DNA of 64,000 bases from Streptomyces glaucescens (GCF_000761215.1 NZ_CP009438.1:1458501-1522500); one strand, 5' to 3'; shown: positions 31,067-42,257, counted from the first letter of the stretch. The notes: a model not told the origin generated them from the sequence alone. Numbers and translations: made by a program.

Positions 31067-31627
31067 TCAGGAGGTGTCCCTCTGGGGCACGGGATCCTGG
31101 CCGAGCCGCAGGTGATGGAGTAACAGCAGGGCTGCGGCCATGTTGGCGGCCGGGACCTCGCCACGGGCGACCAGGTCGGGGACGAGCTTGAGCGGGACCC
31201 ACTCCCGGCGGTCCGACTCGAAGTCGTCCACCGGGTGCCCGACGTACTCGCCGGTGTCGGCCCAGTAGACGTGGTGCCGGGCGTCGGTGAGCCCGTTGGA
31301 CGGCTCCACGCTCATCAGGTGGCGCAGGGGTCCCGGCCGCCAGCCGGTCTCCTCCTCCAGTTCCCGGGCGGCCGCCGCGGCGATGTCCTCGCCGTCCTCG
31401 ACGACGCCCGCCGCCAGCTCCCACCCCCAGCTGTCGGTGATGAAGCGGTGGCGCCACAGGAGCAGGACCTCGTTGGCCTCGTTCACCACCGTGGCCACGG
31501 CGACGGGCCGCAGCCGTATCAGGAAGTGGTCGAGGTGCCGGCCGTCCGGGAGCTCGACGTCCGCGAGATTGACGCTGAACCAGCGATTTTCATACACAGT
31601 TTGTTCGTTCTGTTTCGTCCACTGCAC
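31067..31627 (-). CDS. NUDIX hydrolase (ADP-ribose pyrophosphatase-like)
   Basis: The 186-residue protein has a complete NUDIX box: GVVEDGE, then seven residues, then RELEEETGW, following VAVATVVNEANEVLLLWRHRF and the phrase SWGWELAAG. The downstream MSVEPSNGLTDARHHVYWAD resembles ADP-ribose or nucleotide-sugar pyrophosphatases. It hydrolyses a nucleoside diphosphate linked to another group. GTG 31627 is chosen because VQWTKQNEQTVYENRWFSV begins the family domain and GGAAGG lies upstream. Confidence 0.88.
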   Translation of the reverse strand: MQWTKQNEQTVYENRWFSVNLADVELPDGRHLDHFLIRLRPVAVATVVNEANEVLLLWRHRFITDSWGWELAAGVVEDGEDIAAAAARELEEETGWRPGPLRHLMSVEPSNGLTDARHHVYWADTGEYVGHPVDDFESDRREWVPLKLVPDLVARGEVPAANMAAALLLLHHLRLGQDPVPQRDTS

Positions 31628-31843
31628 GGTTCTGCCACCTTCCGCTGAGTAAGGGGCAATATCCCAGCAGGAGCGGGGCAGGCAGCAGGGCGCACGGCCG
31701 GCCGCTCGCGGGCGGCGGCGGGCGCAGCGTGCCGCGCGGCGTCGCAACGGATCACGCGGGTCGCGGGGTACGGCGGTGCGGGGTACGGCGGCGCGCCCCG
31801 GTGAACGCCGGTGACCCCCGCGGCCCACCGGTACCGCGTGCGG

Positions 31844-33184
31844 CTACAGCGGTACGCGCAGGGCCCCGTCGATGAGTTCGGCGGCCTCGGCCGTCCCGGC
31901 GCCGCCGCTGCGCGTCAGATGCTCGCGCACCGCCCGGAGTCTGTCCCGCAGCCGCTGGGACTCCATCCCGCGCGCCTGCTCGGCCATCAGCACCGCCGTC
32001 TGCACGGCCTTGTCCGCGTTGCCCTGGCGCAGCTCGATGGTGCTGAGCATGGCCAGCCGGTGCACCCGCCCCCGGTCGTGCGCGGGGGTGTCCACCGCCG
32101 CCTCGGCGTGCTCGCGGGCCGCCGCCAGCTCGCCGAGACTGAGCAGGGCCTCCGCCACCTGGACGTTGACCAGGCCGGGCTGCACATAGCCGGTCTCGTC
32201 CGGCTCGTAGCCGCGCCGGATCCGCTCGGCGGCCTGCTCCGCCCGCCGGATGCAGGACAGCGCGCTGCTGCCGTCGCCGAGATGGGCGTACGCCTTGGCC
32301 TGCATCGCGTACAGGTCGGAGGCGAGCGCGGGGGTGATGTGTCTGCCCGCGGTGCGCAGCGCGGCCTCCGCGAAGGCGACGGCCTGACGGTACTCCCTCA
32401 TGTACAGCGACTGGTTGACCAGCAGGGCGATCACGTACGCACCGAGTCCCCGGTCACCGCTGGCCTTGGCCAGCCGCAGCGCCTGGTGGAAGTAGCGCTG
32501 GGCGAGGCCGTGCGCGTCGGAGTCGTAGGCGCAGATGCCGGCGATCGCCACCAGCCCGCCGGTGGCCCGGTGCAGCTGACGCCCCGTCGCGTCGGTGTAG
32601 CCGCCGCGCAGCAGCGGCGCGGCCTCGGCGTTGAGGAAACCGACGATCCGGGTGCGCGTCGCCACGCCGCCGGCCTTGCGGTACATCTGCTCGTAGTGGG
32701 CGCGGGCGGCGCGCAGCATCTCGATGTCGGCCGGGGTGACCCGGTGCCGTCCGCCCCGGGAGACGTCGACGTCCTCGGGCGGGTTCTCCCACTCCCACAC
32801 CGGCATCACGGCGGGTGTGCCGGTGACGGCGGGGGCGCCCAGGATGTGCGGGCGCTGCTGCTCGTCGGAGCGCCACAGGGCGGTCGCCCGCTCGACGAAC
32901 CCGGAGAGCGAGGTGCCGTGGCCGGCCGGCTCGCCGCCGGGGACCCCGAGGCCGATGTCGTCGAGGGTGACCGGCCGGTGCAGCCGGGCGGCGAGCACCT
33001 CGCAGATCAGGTCCGGCACCTGGCCGCGCGGGCGCTGCCCCTTCAGCCAGCGGGCCACGGCGGTGTGCTCGTACCGGAGCGCGAGTCCGCGCGCCCGGCC
33101 GGCCTGGTTCACGTGCGCGGCCAGTCCGGCGTGCGAGATGCCCGCCTCGTCGAGGATCGCGTCGAGCAGGGTGTTGGGCTGCAT
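31844..33184 (-). CDS. HTH-TPR transcriptional regulator
   Basis: The 446-residue protein has an N-terminal helix-turn-helix region (LLDAILDEAGISHAGLAAHVNQ, then YEHTAVARWLKGQRP, residues 5-51) and a long all-helical C-terminal half with TPR-like repeats (for example AVAFAEAALRTAGRH, AYAHLGDGSSALSCIRRAEQAAE and SLGELAAAREHAEAAVDTP). This is the Streptomyces group of XRE-like/TPR regulators that influence development and antibiotic production; the exact target is not known. A 19-bp perfect palindrome lies 50-68 bp upstream, so it probably regulates itself. Confidence 0.82.
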   Translation of the reverse strand: MQPNTLLDAILDEAGISHAGLAAHVNQAGRARGLALRYEHTAVARWLKGQRPRGQVPDLICEVLAARLHRPVTLDDIGLGVPGGEPAGHGTSLSGFVERATALWRSDEQQRPHILGAPAVTGTPAVMPVWEWENPPEDVDVSRGGRHRVTPADIEMLRAARAHYEQMYRKAGGVATRTRIVGFLNAEAAPLLRGGYTDATGRQLHRATGGLVAIAGICAYDSDAHGLAQRYFHQALRLAKASGDRGLGAYVIALLVNQSLYMREYRQAVAFAEAALRTAGRHITPALASDLYAMQAKAYAHLGDGSSALSCIRRAEQAAERIRRGYEPDETGYVQPGLVNVQVAEALLSLGELAAAREHAEAAVDTPAHDRGRVHRLAMLSTIELRQGNADKAVQTAVLMAEQARGMESQRLRDRLRAVREHLTRSGGAGTAEAAELIDGALRVPL

Positions 33185-33233
33185 GGGAACGCCCCCAGGT
33201 GGTGGCTCGGTGCTGACAGCGTAGTGAAGCCGG

Positions 33234-33252
33234 GTTCACACGGGGTGTGAAC
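33234..33252 (-). promoter_or_regulatory. 19-bp palindrome upstream of the HTH-TPR regulator
   Basis: GTTCACACGGGGTGTGAAC has two perfect 8-bp arms with a 3-bp centre. TACGCT, a good -10 hexamer on the minus strand, lies at 33218-33223, so the palindrome covers the -35 side of the promoter. This is the position of an operator. Confidence 0.65.
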
Positions 33253-33473
33253 GGAGTGCCCGCATCCGCACCGTGTGCGCGCTGTCGCGGAGCGTTTCCG
33301 GCCGGTTGACTGAAACGCCTCGCAAGAGGCCGGCCCGGGCCGCCGGCTCCCCCTCACCACAGTGCGGCGGCCCGTGTCCCGGCCGTCCGCTCCGCCGCCT
33401 GCCCGACACTCCGTGGCGGGGCGGACGGCCGCCGCCGGCCCTGCGGGGTCAGCGGCGCCTGCGCCGGCCGGGG

Positions 33474-34502
33474 TCACGGGGTGGCGGCCCGCGTGGTTCC
33501 CGGCGCCGCCGCAGCGGCGGGCCGGGGCCGGCGCGCGTCGTGCAGGACCAGCAGTGCCACGTCGTCGGCCGGCTGTCCGGCCGTGTGCCGCAGCAGCCGG
33601 GTGAAGACGGCCGCCAGCAGCGCCCGCGGCGTGCCCGCCCCCGCCCCCAGCGCCTCCGTCAGCACGGCGGTGAGGGGGAAGAACCGGCCCTGGGCGTCGC
33701 GGGCCTCCTCCGCCCCGTCCGTGTGCAGGAACAGCGCCTCGCCGGGGCGCAGCGCCGCGCACCGTACGGCGGGCAGCTCGGGCGGGAGCGGGAACGGGCC
33801 CAGCGGCGGCAGCGGGTCGGCCCGGGACAGCGGCTCGACCCGGGCACCGAGCAGCCGGTACGGCCACGGGTGCCCGCAGTTGAGCGCTTGCACCTCGCCC
33901 CCAGGGGCGATCTCCAGCAGCAGGAGGGTCACGAAGTCCTCGGCGACCGGGCTGTCCGGGCCGGCCGTCCGGGCCCGCTCGCGCAGGTCGCGGGCGAGCG
34001 CACGGTCCAGCCTGCGCAGCACCCGGCCGAGGTCCGGCTCGTCGTGCACGGCTTCCCGGAATCCGCCGAGCACGGCGGCGACGGTCCCGACGGCACCGAC
34101 CCCGTGCCCGCGCACATCGCCGATCACGGCCCGCACGCCGTACTCGGTGGCGACGACCTCGTACAGGTCACCGCCCACCCCGGCACGCCGGTCGGCGGAG
34201 AGCTGGGCGGCGGCCACCCGCAGCCCGCCGACGCGCGGGGGCAGCGGCCGCGGCAGGGCCCCCCGGGCGGCAGCGGCGGCCTCGCGGGACCGCTTCGGCT
34301 CACGCAGTGTCCGGCGGGCGTGGAGGACCAGCCCGGTGCCGACGGCGAAGAGGACGGCGCCGGAGACGATCCGCACCCGCAGCCCGCACTGCCGGGCGAG
34401 CGGGCAGGCCGGCTCGCCCGCGACGGCCGCGGCGCCCCGGGCGGTGGGCAGCCCCGGCGCGAGCGCCCGGCGGCCGGGGGCCCGGGCCCTGATACGGATC
34501 AT
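33474..34502 (-). CDS. Membrane SpoIIE/PP2C-type serine phosphatase
   Basis: The 342-residue protein has a basic N-terminus, one membrane segment (about 42-62, VRIVSGAVLFAVGTGLVLHA) and a SpoIIE phosphatase domain. Metal-binding aspartates are visible in RAGVGGDLYEV, AVIGDVRGHGVGAVG, LFLHTDGAEEARD and ADDVALLVL. Such enzymes dephosphorylate anti-sigma-factor antagonists of the STAS type. No anti-sigma or STAS gene is adjacent, so partners must be elsewhere. It stands alone between the HTH-TPR gene and pheT. Confidence 0.88.
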   Translation of the reverse strand: MIRIRARAPGRRALAPGLPTARGAAAVAGEPACPLARQCGLRVRIVSGAVLFAVGTGLVLHARRTLREPKRSREAAAAARGALPRPLPPRVGGLRVAAAQLSADRRAGVGGDLYEVVATEYGVRAVIGDVRGHGVGAVGTVAAVLGGFREAVHDEPDLGRVLRRLDRALARDLRERARTAGPDSPVAEDFVTLLLLEIAPGGEVQALNCGHPWPYRLLGARVEPLSRADPLPPLGPFPLPPELPAVRCAALRPGEALFLHTDGAEEARDAQGRFFPLTAVLTEALGAGAGTPRALLAAVFTRLLRHTAGQPADDVALLVLHDARRPRPAAAAAPGTTRAATP

Positions 34503-34647
34503 GCCGATGGCCCCCCTGTAGGCCCTGACAGCGCAGACCGGCCCCGAGAGGCCGGTCCGATTCTGTCGATCGCATGACCCGTGACGACGGATCCGCCGGA
34601 AACCTCACCCGATCGAGTGAGGTGACCGGCGTGCCCGCGAGGGACGC

Positions 34648-34706
34648 GGCGTGCTGCGCGCGCGACCGAGGACGACCGACGGCCGTCCCGGCCCGCGCAG
34701 CACGCC
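34648..34706 (-). terminator. Long-stem terminator after pheT
   Basis: A perfect 13-bp stem pairs 34648-34660 with 34694-34706 around a 33-base loop that has its own small hairpin. It starts 16 bases after the pheT stop and can act on either strand. Confidence 0.6.
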
Positions 34707-34721
34707 GTGGGCGCGGAGGAC

Positions 34722-37273
34722 TCAGCCCCGCAGCACCGCCCCGGTCCGCTCGGCGGCCAGCGCCACCGCCGCGTCGCGCGCCGCGGACGCCTCGTCGACC
34801 GTCAGCGTCCGGTCACCGGCCCGGAAGCGCAGCGCGTACGCCAGGGACTTCTTCCCGTCGCCCAGCTGCTCCGCGTTCTCGTACACGTCGAACAGCCGGA
34901 TGGCCTCCAGCAGCTCGCCGGCGCCCTCGCGCAGCGCGGCCTCGACCTCCGCGTGCGGCACCGGCTTGTCCACGACGAGCGCGACGTCCTGCGTGGCCAC
35001 GGGGAAGGTGGAGATGCCCGGCGCCTGCGGCGTGTCGTCGCCGGCCCGCTCCAGGGCGTCCAGGTCCAGCTCCATCGCGCAGGTCCGCCCGGGCAGCCCG
35101 AGCGCCTTCAGCACGCGCGGGTGCAGCTCGCCCGCGTGGCCGACGACCTGCTCGGCGCCGTCGGCGACGACGACCAGCTCGGCGCACCGGCCCGGGTGCC
35201 ACGGCCCGTACCGCCCCTTGCGGACGACCAGGCCGGCCCCGGCCTCACGGGCGACGGCCCGGGCGGCCTCGATCGCGTCGGCCCAGTCGGCCGGACGGCC
35301 CTTGCCCCACCAGCCGGCCTGCTCACGGGCGCCGGCGAGGACGACGGCGACGTGGCGGGGCTGCTCGGGCAGCGCGGCGTCGAGCGCGGCGATCTCCTCG
35401 TCGGTGGGACGGCGGTCGACCGGTACGTGCCCGGCGACGGGCCGCTCCGCACGCGGGTGGAAGACCAGGCCGGTCTCGAACAGCGCGAGATCGTGCGAGC
35501 CCCGCCCGTCGTTGCGCCGCAGCGCGCCGAGCAGGCCCGGCAGCAGCGAGGTGCGCAGCGCGGGCTCCTCGTCGCTGAGCGGGTTGACGAGCCTGACCAC
35601 GCGGCGGGCGGGGTCGTCGGCGTCCAGGCCGAGCTGGTCGAAGACCTGCTCGCTGACGAACGGGTAGTTCGGCGCCTCGACGTAGCCGGCACCGGCCAGT
35701 GCCCGGCCGACCCTGCGGTGCAGCCGCTGGCGGTGCGTCAGGCCGCGGCCGGACGGCGGCTTGGGCAGGGTGGAGGGCAGGTTCTCGTAGCCCTCCAGCC
35801 GGATGACCTCCTCGGCGAGATCGTTGGCCTCCAGCAGGTCGGGGCGCCAGGACGGGACGGTGACGATCAGCTCGTCCTGCCCGTACACGTCGCAGCCGAT
35901 CTCCTGGAGCCGCCGTACGACGGTCTCCCGGCCGTAGGTGACGCCCGCGACCCGGTCCGGGTGGTCGGCGGGCACGGTGATGGTGTGCGGCGCGGACGGC
36001 GCGATGACCTCGGTGACCCCGGCGTCGGCGGTACCGCCCGCGAGCAGCACCAGCAGGTCGACGGTGCGCTGGGCGGCGGCGGAGGCGGCCTGCGGGTCGA
36101 CACCGCGCTCGAAGCGGCGCGACGCCTCGGAGGACAGCTTGTGGCGGCGGGCGGTGCGGGCGATGGACACCGCGTCGAAGTGCGCGGCCTCGATCACCAC
36201 GTCGGTGGTGGCGCCCTCGGCGTCCACGGGGGTCCCCCCTGCTCGAGCGGAGTCGAGAGCTTGGGGGAGGTCGGCGATCTCCGTGTCGGCGCCGCCCATG
36301 ACGCCCGCGAGGCCGATGGGCCCGCGCTCGTCGGTGATGACCAGGTCCTCGGCGTGCAGCTTCCGCTCGACGCCGTCGAGGGTGACGATCTTCTCGCCCT
36401 CCTCGGCCCGGCGCACCCCGATCGTGCCCTGGACCAGCTTGCGGTCGTAGGCGTGCAGCGGCTGGCCCAGCTCCATCATCACGTAGTTGGTGACGTCGAC
36501 GGCCAGGGAGATCGGGCGCATGCCGACCTTCTGCAGCCGGCGCTGGAGCCAGATCGGGGAGCGGGCCTCGGGGCGCAGCCCGGACACGGTGCGGGCGGTG
36601 AAGCGGTCGCAGCCGAGCGGCTCGGAGATCTTCACCGGGTAGCCGAAGGCGTTCGGCGCCGGGACGTCGAGCAGCGCCGGGTCGCGCAGCGGCAGGCCGT
36701 AGGCGATGGCGGTCTCGCGGGCGACGCCGCGGATGGACAGGCAGTCGCCGCGGTTGGCGGTGACGGCGATGTCCAGCACCTCGTCGACCAGTTCGAGCAG
36801 CTCGATGGCGTCGCGGCCGACCTCGGTCTCGGGCGGCAGCACGATGATGCCCTTGCTGCCGTCGTCTCCCATGCCCAGCTCGTCGCTGGAGCAGATCATG
36901 CCGTGCGAGACCTTGCCGTAGGTCTTGCGCGCGGCGATGGAGAAGCCGCCCGGCAGGGTGGCGCCGGGGAGCACCACGACGACCTTGTCGCCGACCGCGA
37001 AGTTGCGGGCGCCGCAGACGATCTCCTGGGGCTCGCCGGTGCCGTTGGCCCGGCCGACGTCGACGGTGCAGAAGCGGATCGGCTTCTTGAAGCCCTCCAG
37101 CTCCTCGATGGTCAGCACCTGGCCGACGACCAGGGGACCCTTGAGGTCGTGGCCGAGCTGCTCGACCGTCTCGACCTCCAGACCGGCCGAAATGAGCTTG
37201 GCCTGGACGTCACGGCCGGTCTCGGTGGCCGGCAGGTCGACGTACTCCCGCAGCCAAGAAAGCGGGACCCGCA

Positions 37274-37274
<1 letters not shown>
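34722..37274 (-). CDS. pheT: Phenylalanyl-tRNA synthetase beta subunit
   Basis: The 850-residue subunit has the expected domain order: an OB-fold tRNA-binding domain (about 40-155), B3/B4 editing domain, B5, the catalytic-like core and the C-terminal ferredoxin-like anticodon-binding domain (about 755-848, ending [24 protein letters not shown]). With PheS it forms the alpha2-beta2 enzyme that charges tRNA-Phe. Residues about 336-350 ([15 protein letters not shown]) are encoded by a Streptomyces-type palindromic repeat inserted in frame near the end of the B3/B4 domain. Its ATG overlaps the pheS stop by one base. Confidence 0.95.
36228..36267. repeat. Streptomyces-type palindromic repeat inside the pheT coding sequence
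   Basis: The stretch reads GGGGGTCCCCCCTGCTCGAG, then a short arm, then TCGAGAGCTTGGGGGA. CTCGA/TCGAG and CCCCC/GGGGG form the arms. Sequences of this kind are scattered in many Streptomyces genomes, mostly between genes, as I remember. On the pheT strand it reads in frame without a stop. Confidence 0.7.
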
Positions 37275-38524
<1,250 letters not shown>

Positions 38525-38559
38525 CTAACGGGGTGGAGGTGTACGAATGCGCCCGTGGG

Positions 38560-39711
38560 TCACTGGGCGAGATACGCCGGTGCCCCCACGGGCAGCGTAA
38601 ATCGGAACTCGGCGCCGCCCTGCGGGGCACGTCCGACCGTGATCGTGCCGCCGTGGGCCTCGACGATGCCCTTGACGATGTAGAGCCCGAGGCCGGTGCC
38701 GCCGCGCTTGCTGCCCCGCCAGAAGCGGGTGAAGACGCGGTTCATGGATTCCTCCGGGATGCCGGGCCCCTCGTCGCTCACGGTGACCGACGTGGCTGCT
38801 TTCTCGGCGGACTCCCCCTCACGGGGGGAAGCCGTGGCCGTGATGTCGATGGTGACGGTTCCCTCGCCGTGGCGCACCGCATTTTCCAGCAGGTTGCTGA
38901 GCACCTGGTCGATCTTGTCGGGGTCGGCCCACAGGTCGGGCAGCGGCTGCTCGATCCGCAGCAGGAACCGGTCGGCGGCCTGCCCGGCGGCGACGTACGC
39001 CTGGATGTGCCGGCCGACGGCGGCGCCGATGTCGACGGGCTGCCGGCGCAGCTCCAGCCGCCCGGAGTCGATGCGGGAGATGTCCAGCAGTTCGGCGATG
39101 AGCCGGGTGACCCGGTCGGCGTCCGCGTCGACGGTCTCCAGCATCAGCCGCTTCTGGTCGTCGGTGAACCGTTCCCACTTGGCGAGCAGCGTCGCGGTGA
39201 AGCCCTTGACGGAGGTGAGCGGGGAGCGCAGCTCGTGGGCGACGGTGGCGATCAGCTCGGCGTGGCTGCGCTCGGTGCGCCGCCGGGCCTCGGTGTCGCG
39301 CAGGGAGACGACGACGCGGCGGACCGGCCCGGTGGGCTCGCTGCGGACGTAGCGGGCGGAGACCAGCACTTCCCGGCCGCCCGGCAGCAGCAGGTTGCGC
39401 TCGGGCTGGCGGACCCGGATGGCGAGGCCGCCGTAGGGGTCGGTCAGCTGCCACCAGCGCCGCCCCTCCAGGTCCTCTAACGGCAGCGCCGTCTCCAGCG
39501 GCCGGCCGAGGACGTCGGCGGCCCGGACGTCGGCGATGCGTTCGGCGGCTGCGTTGCAGCAGATCACCCGGCCGTCCTCGTCGGCGACGACGAGGCCGTC
39601 GGGCAGGTCGTCGGGATCGAGCCCGGGTCCCGCCGCCGGGTCACCGGGCCGGGGCGCGGGCGGGTGCCGCACGTCCCGTGCCCCCGGTGCGCTGCTCGTG
39701 CCGACGCTCAT
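38560..39711 (-). CDS. PAS-domain sensor histidine kinase (orphan)
   Basis: The 383-residue protein has no membrane segment. A PAS domain (about 32-130, LPDGLVVADEDGRVICCNAAAERIADV) is followed by HisKA with phosphoacceptor His in TVAHELRSPLTS, and HATPase_c with NLLENAVRHG, VSDEGPGIPEE and GGTGLGLYIVKG. It would sense a cytoplasmic signal and phosphorylate a response regulator, but no regulator gene is adjacent. It lies just upstream of pheS on the same strand but is separated by 164 bp. Confidence 0.9.
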   Translation of the reverse strand: MSVGTSSAPGARDVRHPPAPRPGDPAAGPGLDPDDLPDGLVVADEDGRVICCNAAAERIADVRAADVLGRPLETALPLEDLEGRRWWQLTDPYGGLAIRVRQPERNLLLPGGREVLVSARYVRSEPTGPVRRVVVSLRDTEARRRTERSHAELIATVAHELRSPLTSVKGFTATLLAKWERFTDDQKRLMLETVDADADRVTRLIAELLDISRIDSGRLELRRQPVDIGAAVGRHIQAYVAAGQAADRFLLRIEQPLPDLWADPDKIDQVLSNLLENAVRHGEGTVTIDITATASPREGESAEKAATSVTVSDEGPGIPEESMNRVFTRFWRGSKRGGTGLGLYIVKGIVEAHGGTITVGRAPQGGAEFRFTLPVGAPAYLAQ

Positions 39712-39765
39712 CCCCGTATCCCACCTCTCGGATGGTTGAGTGGGCCCCCCGAGCCCGTCACCCTA

Positions 39766-40614
39766 CTAGCTCTCGGTGACGGTTCGGCACCCTCCGGAGG
39801 CGCGCTGCGCGCGGGCCGACGCGTAGAGACATACGGCGGCGGCGGTCGCGAGGTTCAGGCTCTCGGCGCGGCCGTGGATGGGGACGCGGACCACGGCGTC
39901 CGCGAGGGACCGGGTCTCCTCGGGCAGGCCCCAGGCCTCGTTGCCGAAGACCCAGGCGGTGGGTCCGCCCATGGTGCCCTTGTCCAGCTCGTCGTCGAGG
40001 TCGTCGGTGCCGGCCCCGTCGGCGGCGAGGATCCGCACCCCCGCGTCCTTGAGGCCGGCGACGGCCTGTTCGACGGGCACGCCGACGGCGACGGGCAGAT
40101 GGAACAGGGAGCCCACCGAGGCGCGTACGGCCTTCGGGTTGTACAGGTCGACGGAGGCGTCGGTGAGCACCACCGCCTCGGCGCCCGCGGCGTCGGCGCA
40201 GCGCAGCACGGTACCGGCGTTGCCGGGGTCGCGGACGTGCGCGAGGACGGCGACGAGTTTCGGCCGCGCCCGGAGGATCTGCTCGAACGGCGTGTCCACG
40301 AAGCGGCAGACACCGACCAGGCCCTGCGGGGTGACGGTGGTGGAGATGTCGGCGATCACCTGCTCCGAGGCGAGGTGGACGCGGGCGCCGGTGTCCCGGG
40401 CCTCGCCGACGATGTCGGCGTACCGCTCCGCGGCCTCGACGGTGGCGAACAGTTCGACGAGGGTGTCCGGGTACGCCGCCGCCTCCCGTACGGCCTGCGG
40501 GCCCTCCGCGAGGAACAGCCGCTCCTTGCCCCGGAAGTTCCGCTTGGCCAGCCGCCGGGCGGCGGAGACGCGGGGGGAACGGGGGGAGATCAGCTCGGGG
40601 CTGGCGGGGGGCAT
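39766..40614 (-). CDS. SpoU/TrmH family rRNA 2'-O-methyltransferase
   Basis: The 282-residue SPOUT enzyme has an N-terminal substrate-binding domain (RRLAKRNFRGKERLFLAEGP, residues 21-40) and the three knot motifs: VLAHVRDPGNAGTVLRCADA, TAWVFGNEAWGLPEE and VRVPIHGRAESLNLATAAAV. It methylates ribose of an rRNA or tRNA using S-adenosylmethionine. Its place next to rplT suggests an rRNA target but this is inference. The gene ends 54 bp before the sensor kinase start. Confidence 0.9.
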   Translation of the reverse strand: MPPASPELISPRSPRVSAARRLAKRNFRGKERLFLAEGPQAVREAAAYPDTLVELFATVEAAERYADIVGEARDTGARVHLASEQVIADISTTVTPQGLVGVCRFVDTPFEQILRARPKLVAVLAHVRDPGNAGTVLRCADAAGAEAVVLTDASVDLYNPKAVRASVGSLFHLPVAVGVPVEQAVAGLKDAGVRILAADGAGTDDLDDELDKGTMGGPTAWVFGNEAWGLPEETRSLADAVVRVPIHGRAESLNLATAAAVCLYASARAQRASGGCRTVTES

Positions 40615-40669
40615 GTCCGGTTCACCTTCATCAGCATCGGCAGCAGCGGGTTGGTCTTGCGCAACACAA

Positions 40670-40698
40670 CGGACCCGCGGGCACAGCCCGCGGGTCCG
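40670..40698 (-). terminator. Terminator after infC-rpmI-rplT
   Basis: A perfect 13-bp stem (40670-40682 with 40686-40698) encloses a 3-base loop, 33 bases past the rplT stop. It separates the ribosomal operon from the methyltransferase gene. Confidence 0.8.
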
Positions 40699-40730
40699 TT
40701 CAGTCGCGTCGGCTCAGTGCCGGCGGGGCG

Positions 40731-41114
40731 TCACGCGGCCTTCGGCGCGTTGACGTCCGACGGCAGCGCCTTCTGCGCGACCTCGACGAGCGCGGCGAAC
40801 GCGTTCGCGTCGTTCACGGCCAGCTCGGCCAGGATCTTGCGGTCGACCTCGACGTTCGCGGCCTTCAGACCCTGGATGAAGCGGTTGTACGTGATGCCGT
40901 TGGCGCGGGCAGCGGCGTTGATGCGCTGGATCCACAGCTGGCGGAAGTCACCCTTGCGCTTCTTGCGGTCGTTGTAGTTGTAGACCAGCGAGTGGGTGAC
41001 CTGCTCCTTGGCCTTGCGGTACAGGCGCGAACGCTGACCGCGGTAGCCGGAGGCCTGCTCGAGGATCGCCCGGCGCTTCTTGTGGGCGTTGACTGCCCGC
41101 TTGACGCGTGCCAC
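40731..41114 (-). CDS. rplT: 50S ribosomal protein L20
   Basis: The 127-residue protein matches L20 from end to end: [40 protein letters not shown], and [20 protein letters not shown]. It assembles early onto 23S rRNA. GTG 41114 has AGGAG 8 bases upstream; an apparent longer frame begins before the ribosome-binding site and is not used. Last gene of infC-rpmI-rplT. Confidence 0.98.
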   Translation of the reverse strand: MARVKRAVNAHKKRRAILEQASGYRGQRSRLYRKAKEQVTHSLVYNYNDRKKRKGDFRQLWIQRINAAARANGITYNRFIQGLKAANVEVDRKILAELAVNDANAFAALVEVAQKALPSDVNAPKAA

Positions 41115-41214
41115 TTGTTTTACTCCTTGTAGCGGGGCCGTGGGTGTCTTCACACGGCCCGGAAACGATTGGGTCCCGGTCTGCGCAGTGGGTCAGGCGC
41201 TCACGCGCCCGGCC

Positions 41215-41409
41215 TCACTTGCCGAGAAGCTTCTTGATCTTCGCGGCGTCGCCCGGGGCCATCTCGGCGTTGCCGGTGAGGCGACGCGTCACGCGGGACG
41301 ACTTGTGCTCGAGCAGGTGGCGCTTGCCGGCGCGCTCGCGGAGCACCTTGCCGGAGCCGGTGACCTTGAAGCGCTTGCTGGCACCGCTGTGCGACTTGTT
41401 CTTCGGCAT
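41215..41409 (-). CDS. rpmI: 50S ribosomal protein L35
   Basis: The 64-residue protein is L35 ([20 protein letters not shown] to KIKKLLGK), basic throughout and full length. Second gene of the operon; 109 bp after infC and 100 bp before rplT. Confidence 0.98.
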   Translation of the reverse strand: MPKNKSHSGASKRFKVTGSGKVLRERAGKRHLLEHKSSRVTRRLTGNAEMAPGDAAKIKKLLGK

Positions 41410-41518
41410 AGCGCCGTTCTCTCCTCGTCGGTGGCGCTCCGGTGCCCGGTCGCGAAACCGGGCACGGTGGAGCGTCGCTTGTATCGGTTACGTCCTTGGG
41501 GGCTCGCGCCCCCGGGGA

Positions 41519-42172
41519 TCACGCCTCGGCGGAGGCGTCGGCCGGTGCCTCGGCGTTGGCGGCTGCGGGGTCCGCGGCGTTCATCGAGCGGCCGGGGTTG
41601 GCCTTCGCTTCGGCCTTCCGGGCTTCCTGCGCCTGGCGAGCCTCGGCCATCGCCTCGGTCTTCTTCTTGTGCGGACCGAGAACCATGATCATGTTTCGGC
41701 CGTCCTGCTTCGGGTTCGACTCCACGAAACCGAGGTCCTGGACGTCCTCCGCGAGCCGCTGCAGCAGCCGGTAGCCCAGCTCGGGCCGGGACTGCTCGCG
41801 ACCACGGAACATGATCGTGATCTTGACCTTGTCGCCCTGCTTGAGGAACCGGACGACGTGACCCTTCTTGGTGTCGTAGTCGTGCGGGTCGATCTTCGGC
41901 CGGAGCTTCATCTCCTTGATGACCGTGTGCGCCTGGTTCTTGCGCGCCTCACGGGCCTTCATGGCCGACTCGTACTTGAACTTCCCGTAGTCCATGAGCT
42001 TGCACACGGGCGGACGGGCGTTCGCCGCGACCTCGACCAGGTCCAGGTCGTACTCCTGCGCAAGCTCCAGTGCCTTCGCGAGCGGCACGATGCCGACCTG
42101 CTCGCCACTGGGACCGACAAGTCGCACCTCGGGAACGCGAATCCGGTCGTTGATGCGGGGCTCGGCGCTGAT
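41519..42172 (-). CDS. infC: Translation initiation factor IF-3, apparent ATC start
   Basis: IF-3 N-domain ([20 protein letters not shown]), linker and C-domain ([20 protein letters not shown]) are complete, followed by an Ala/Glu-rich actinobacterial tail. The best start is ATC at 42170-42172 (ISAEPRIND), giving 217 residues, because GAGGAGG ends four bases upstream; no ATG or GTG is near that site. An in-frame GTG at 42196 (VWCYRGGS) would give 225 residues but lies upstream of the ribosome-binding site. E. coli infC uses AUU so that IF-3 can repress its own start; the same logic would apply here. Confidence 0.9.
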   Translation of the reverse strand: MSAEPRINDRIRVPEVRLVGPSGEQVGIVPLAKALELAQEYDLDLVEVAANARPPVCKLMDYGKFKYESAMKAREARKNQAHTVIKEMKLRPKIDPHDYDTKKGHVVRFLKQGDKVKITIMFRGREQSRPELGYRLLQRLAEDVQDLGFVESNPKQDGRNMIMVLGPHKKKTEAMAEARQAQEARKAEAKANPGRSMNAADPAAANAEAPADASAEA

Positions 42173-42257
42173 GGATCCTCCTCGGTAGCACCACACGGCG
42201 GTCTGGCGGACAGCCGCGTAACGTCTCTGTTCGTTAGACCTAACCGCGCCGAGACAG

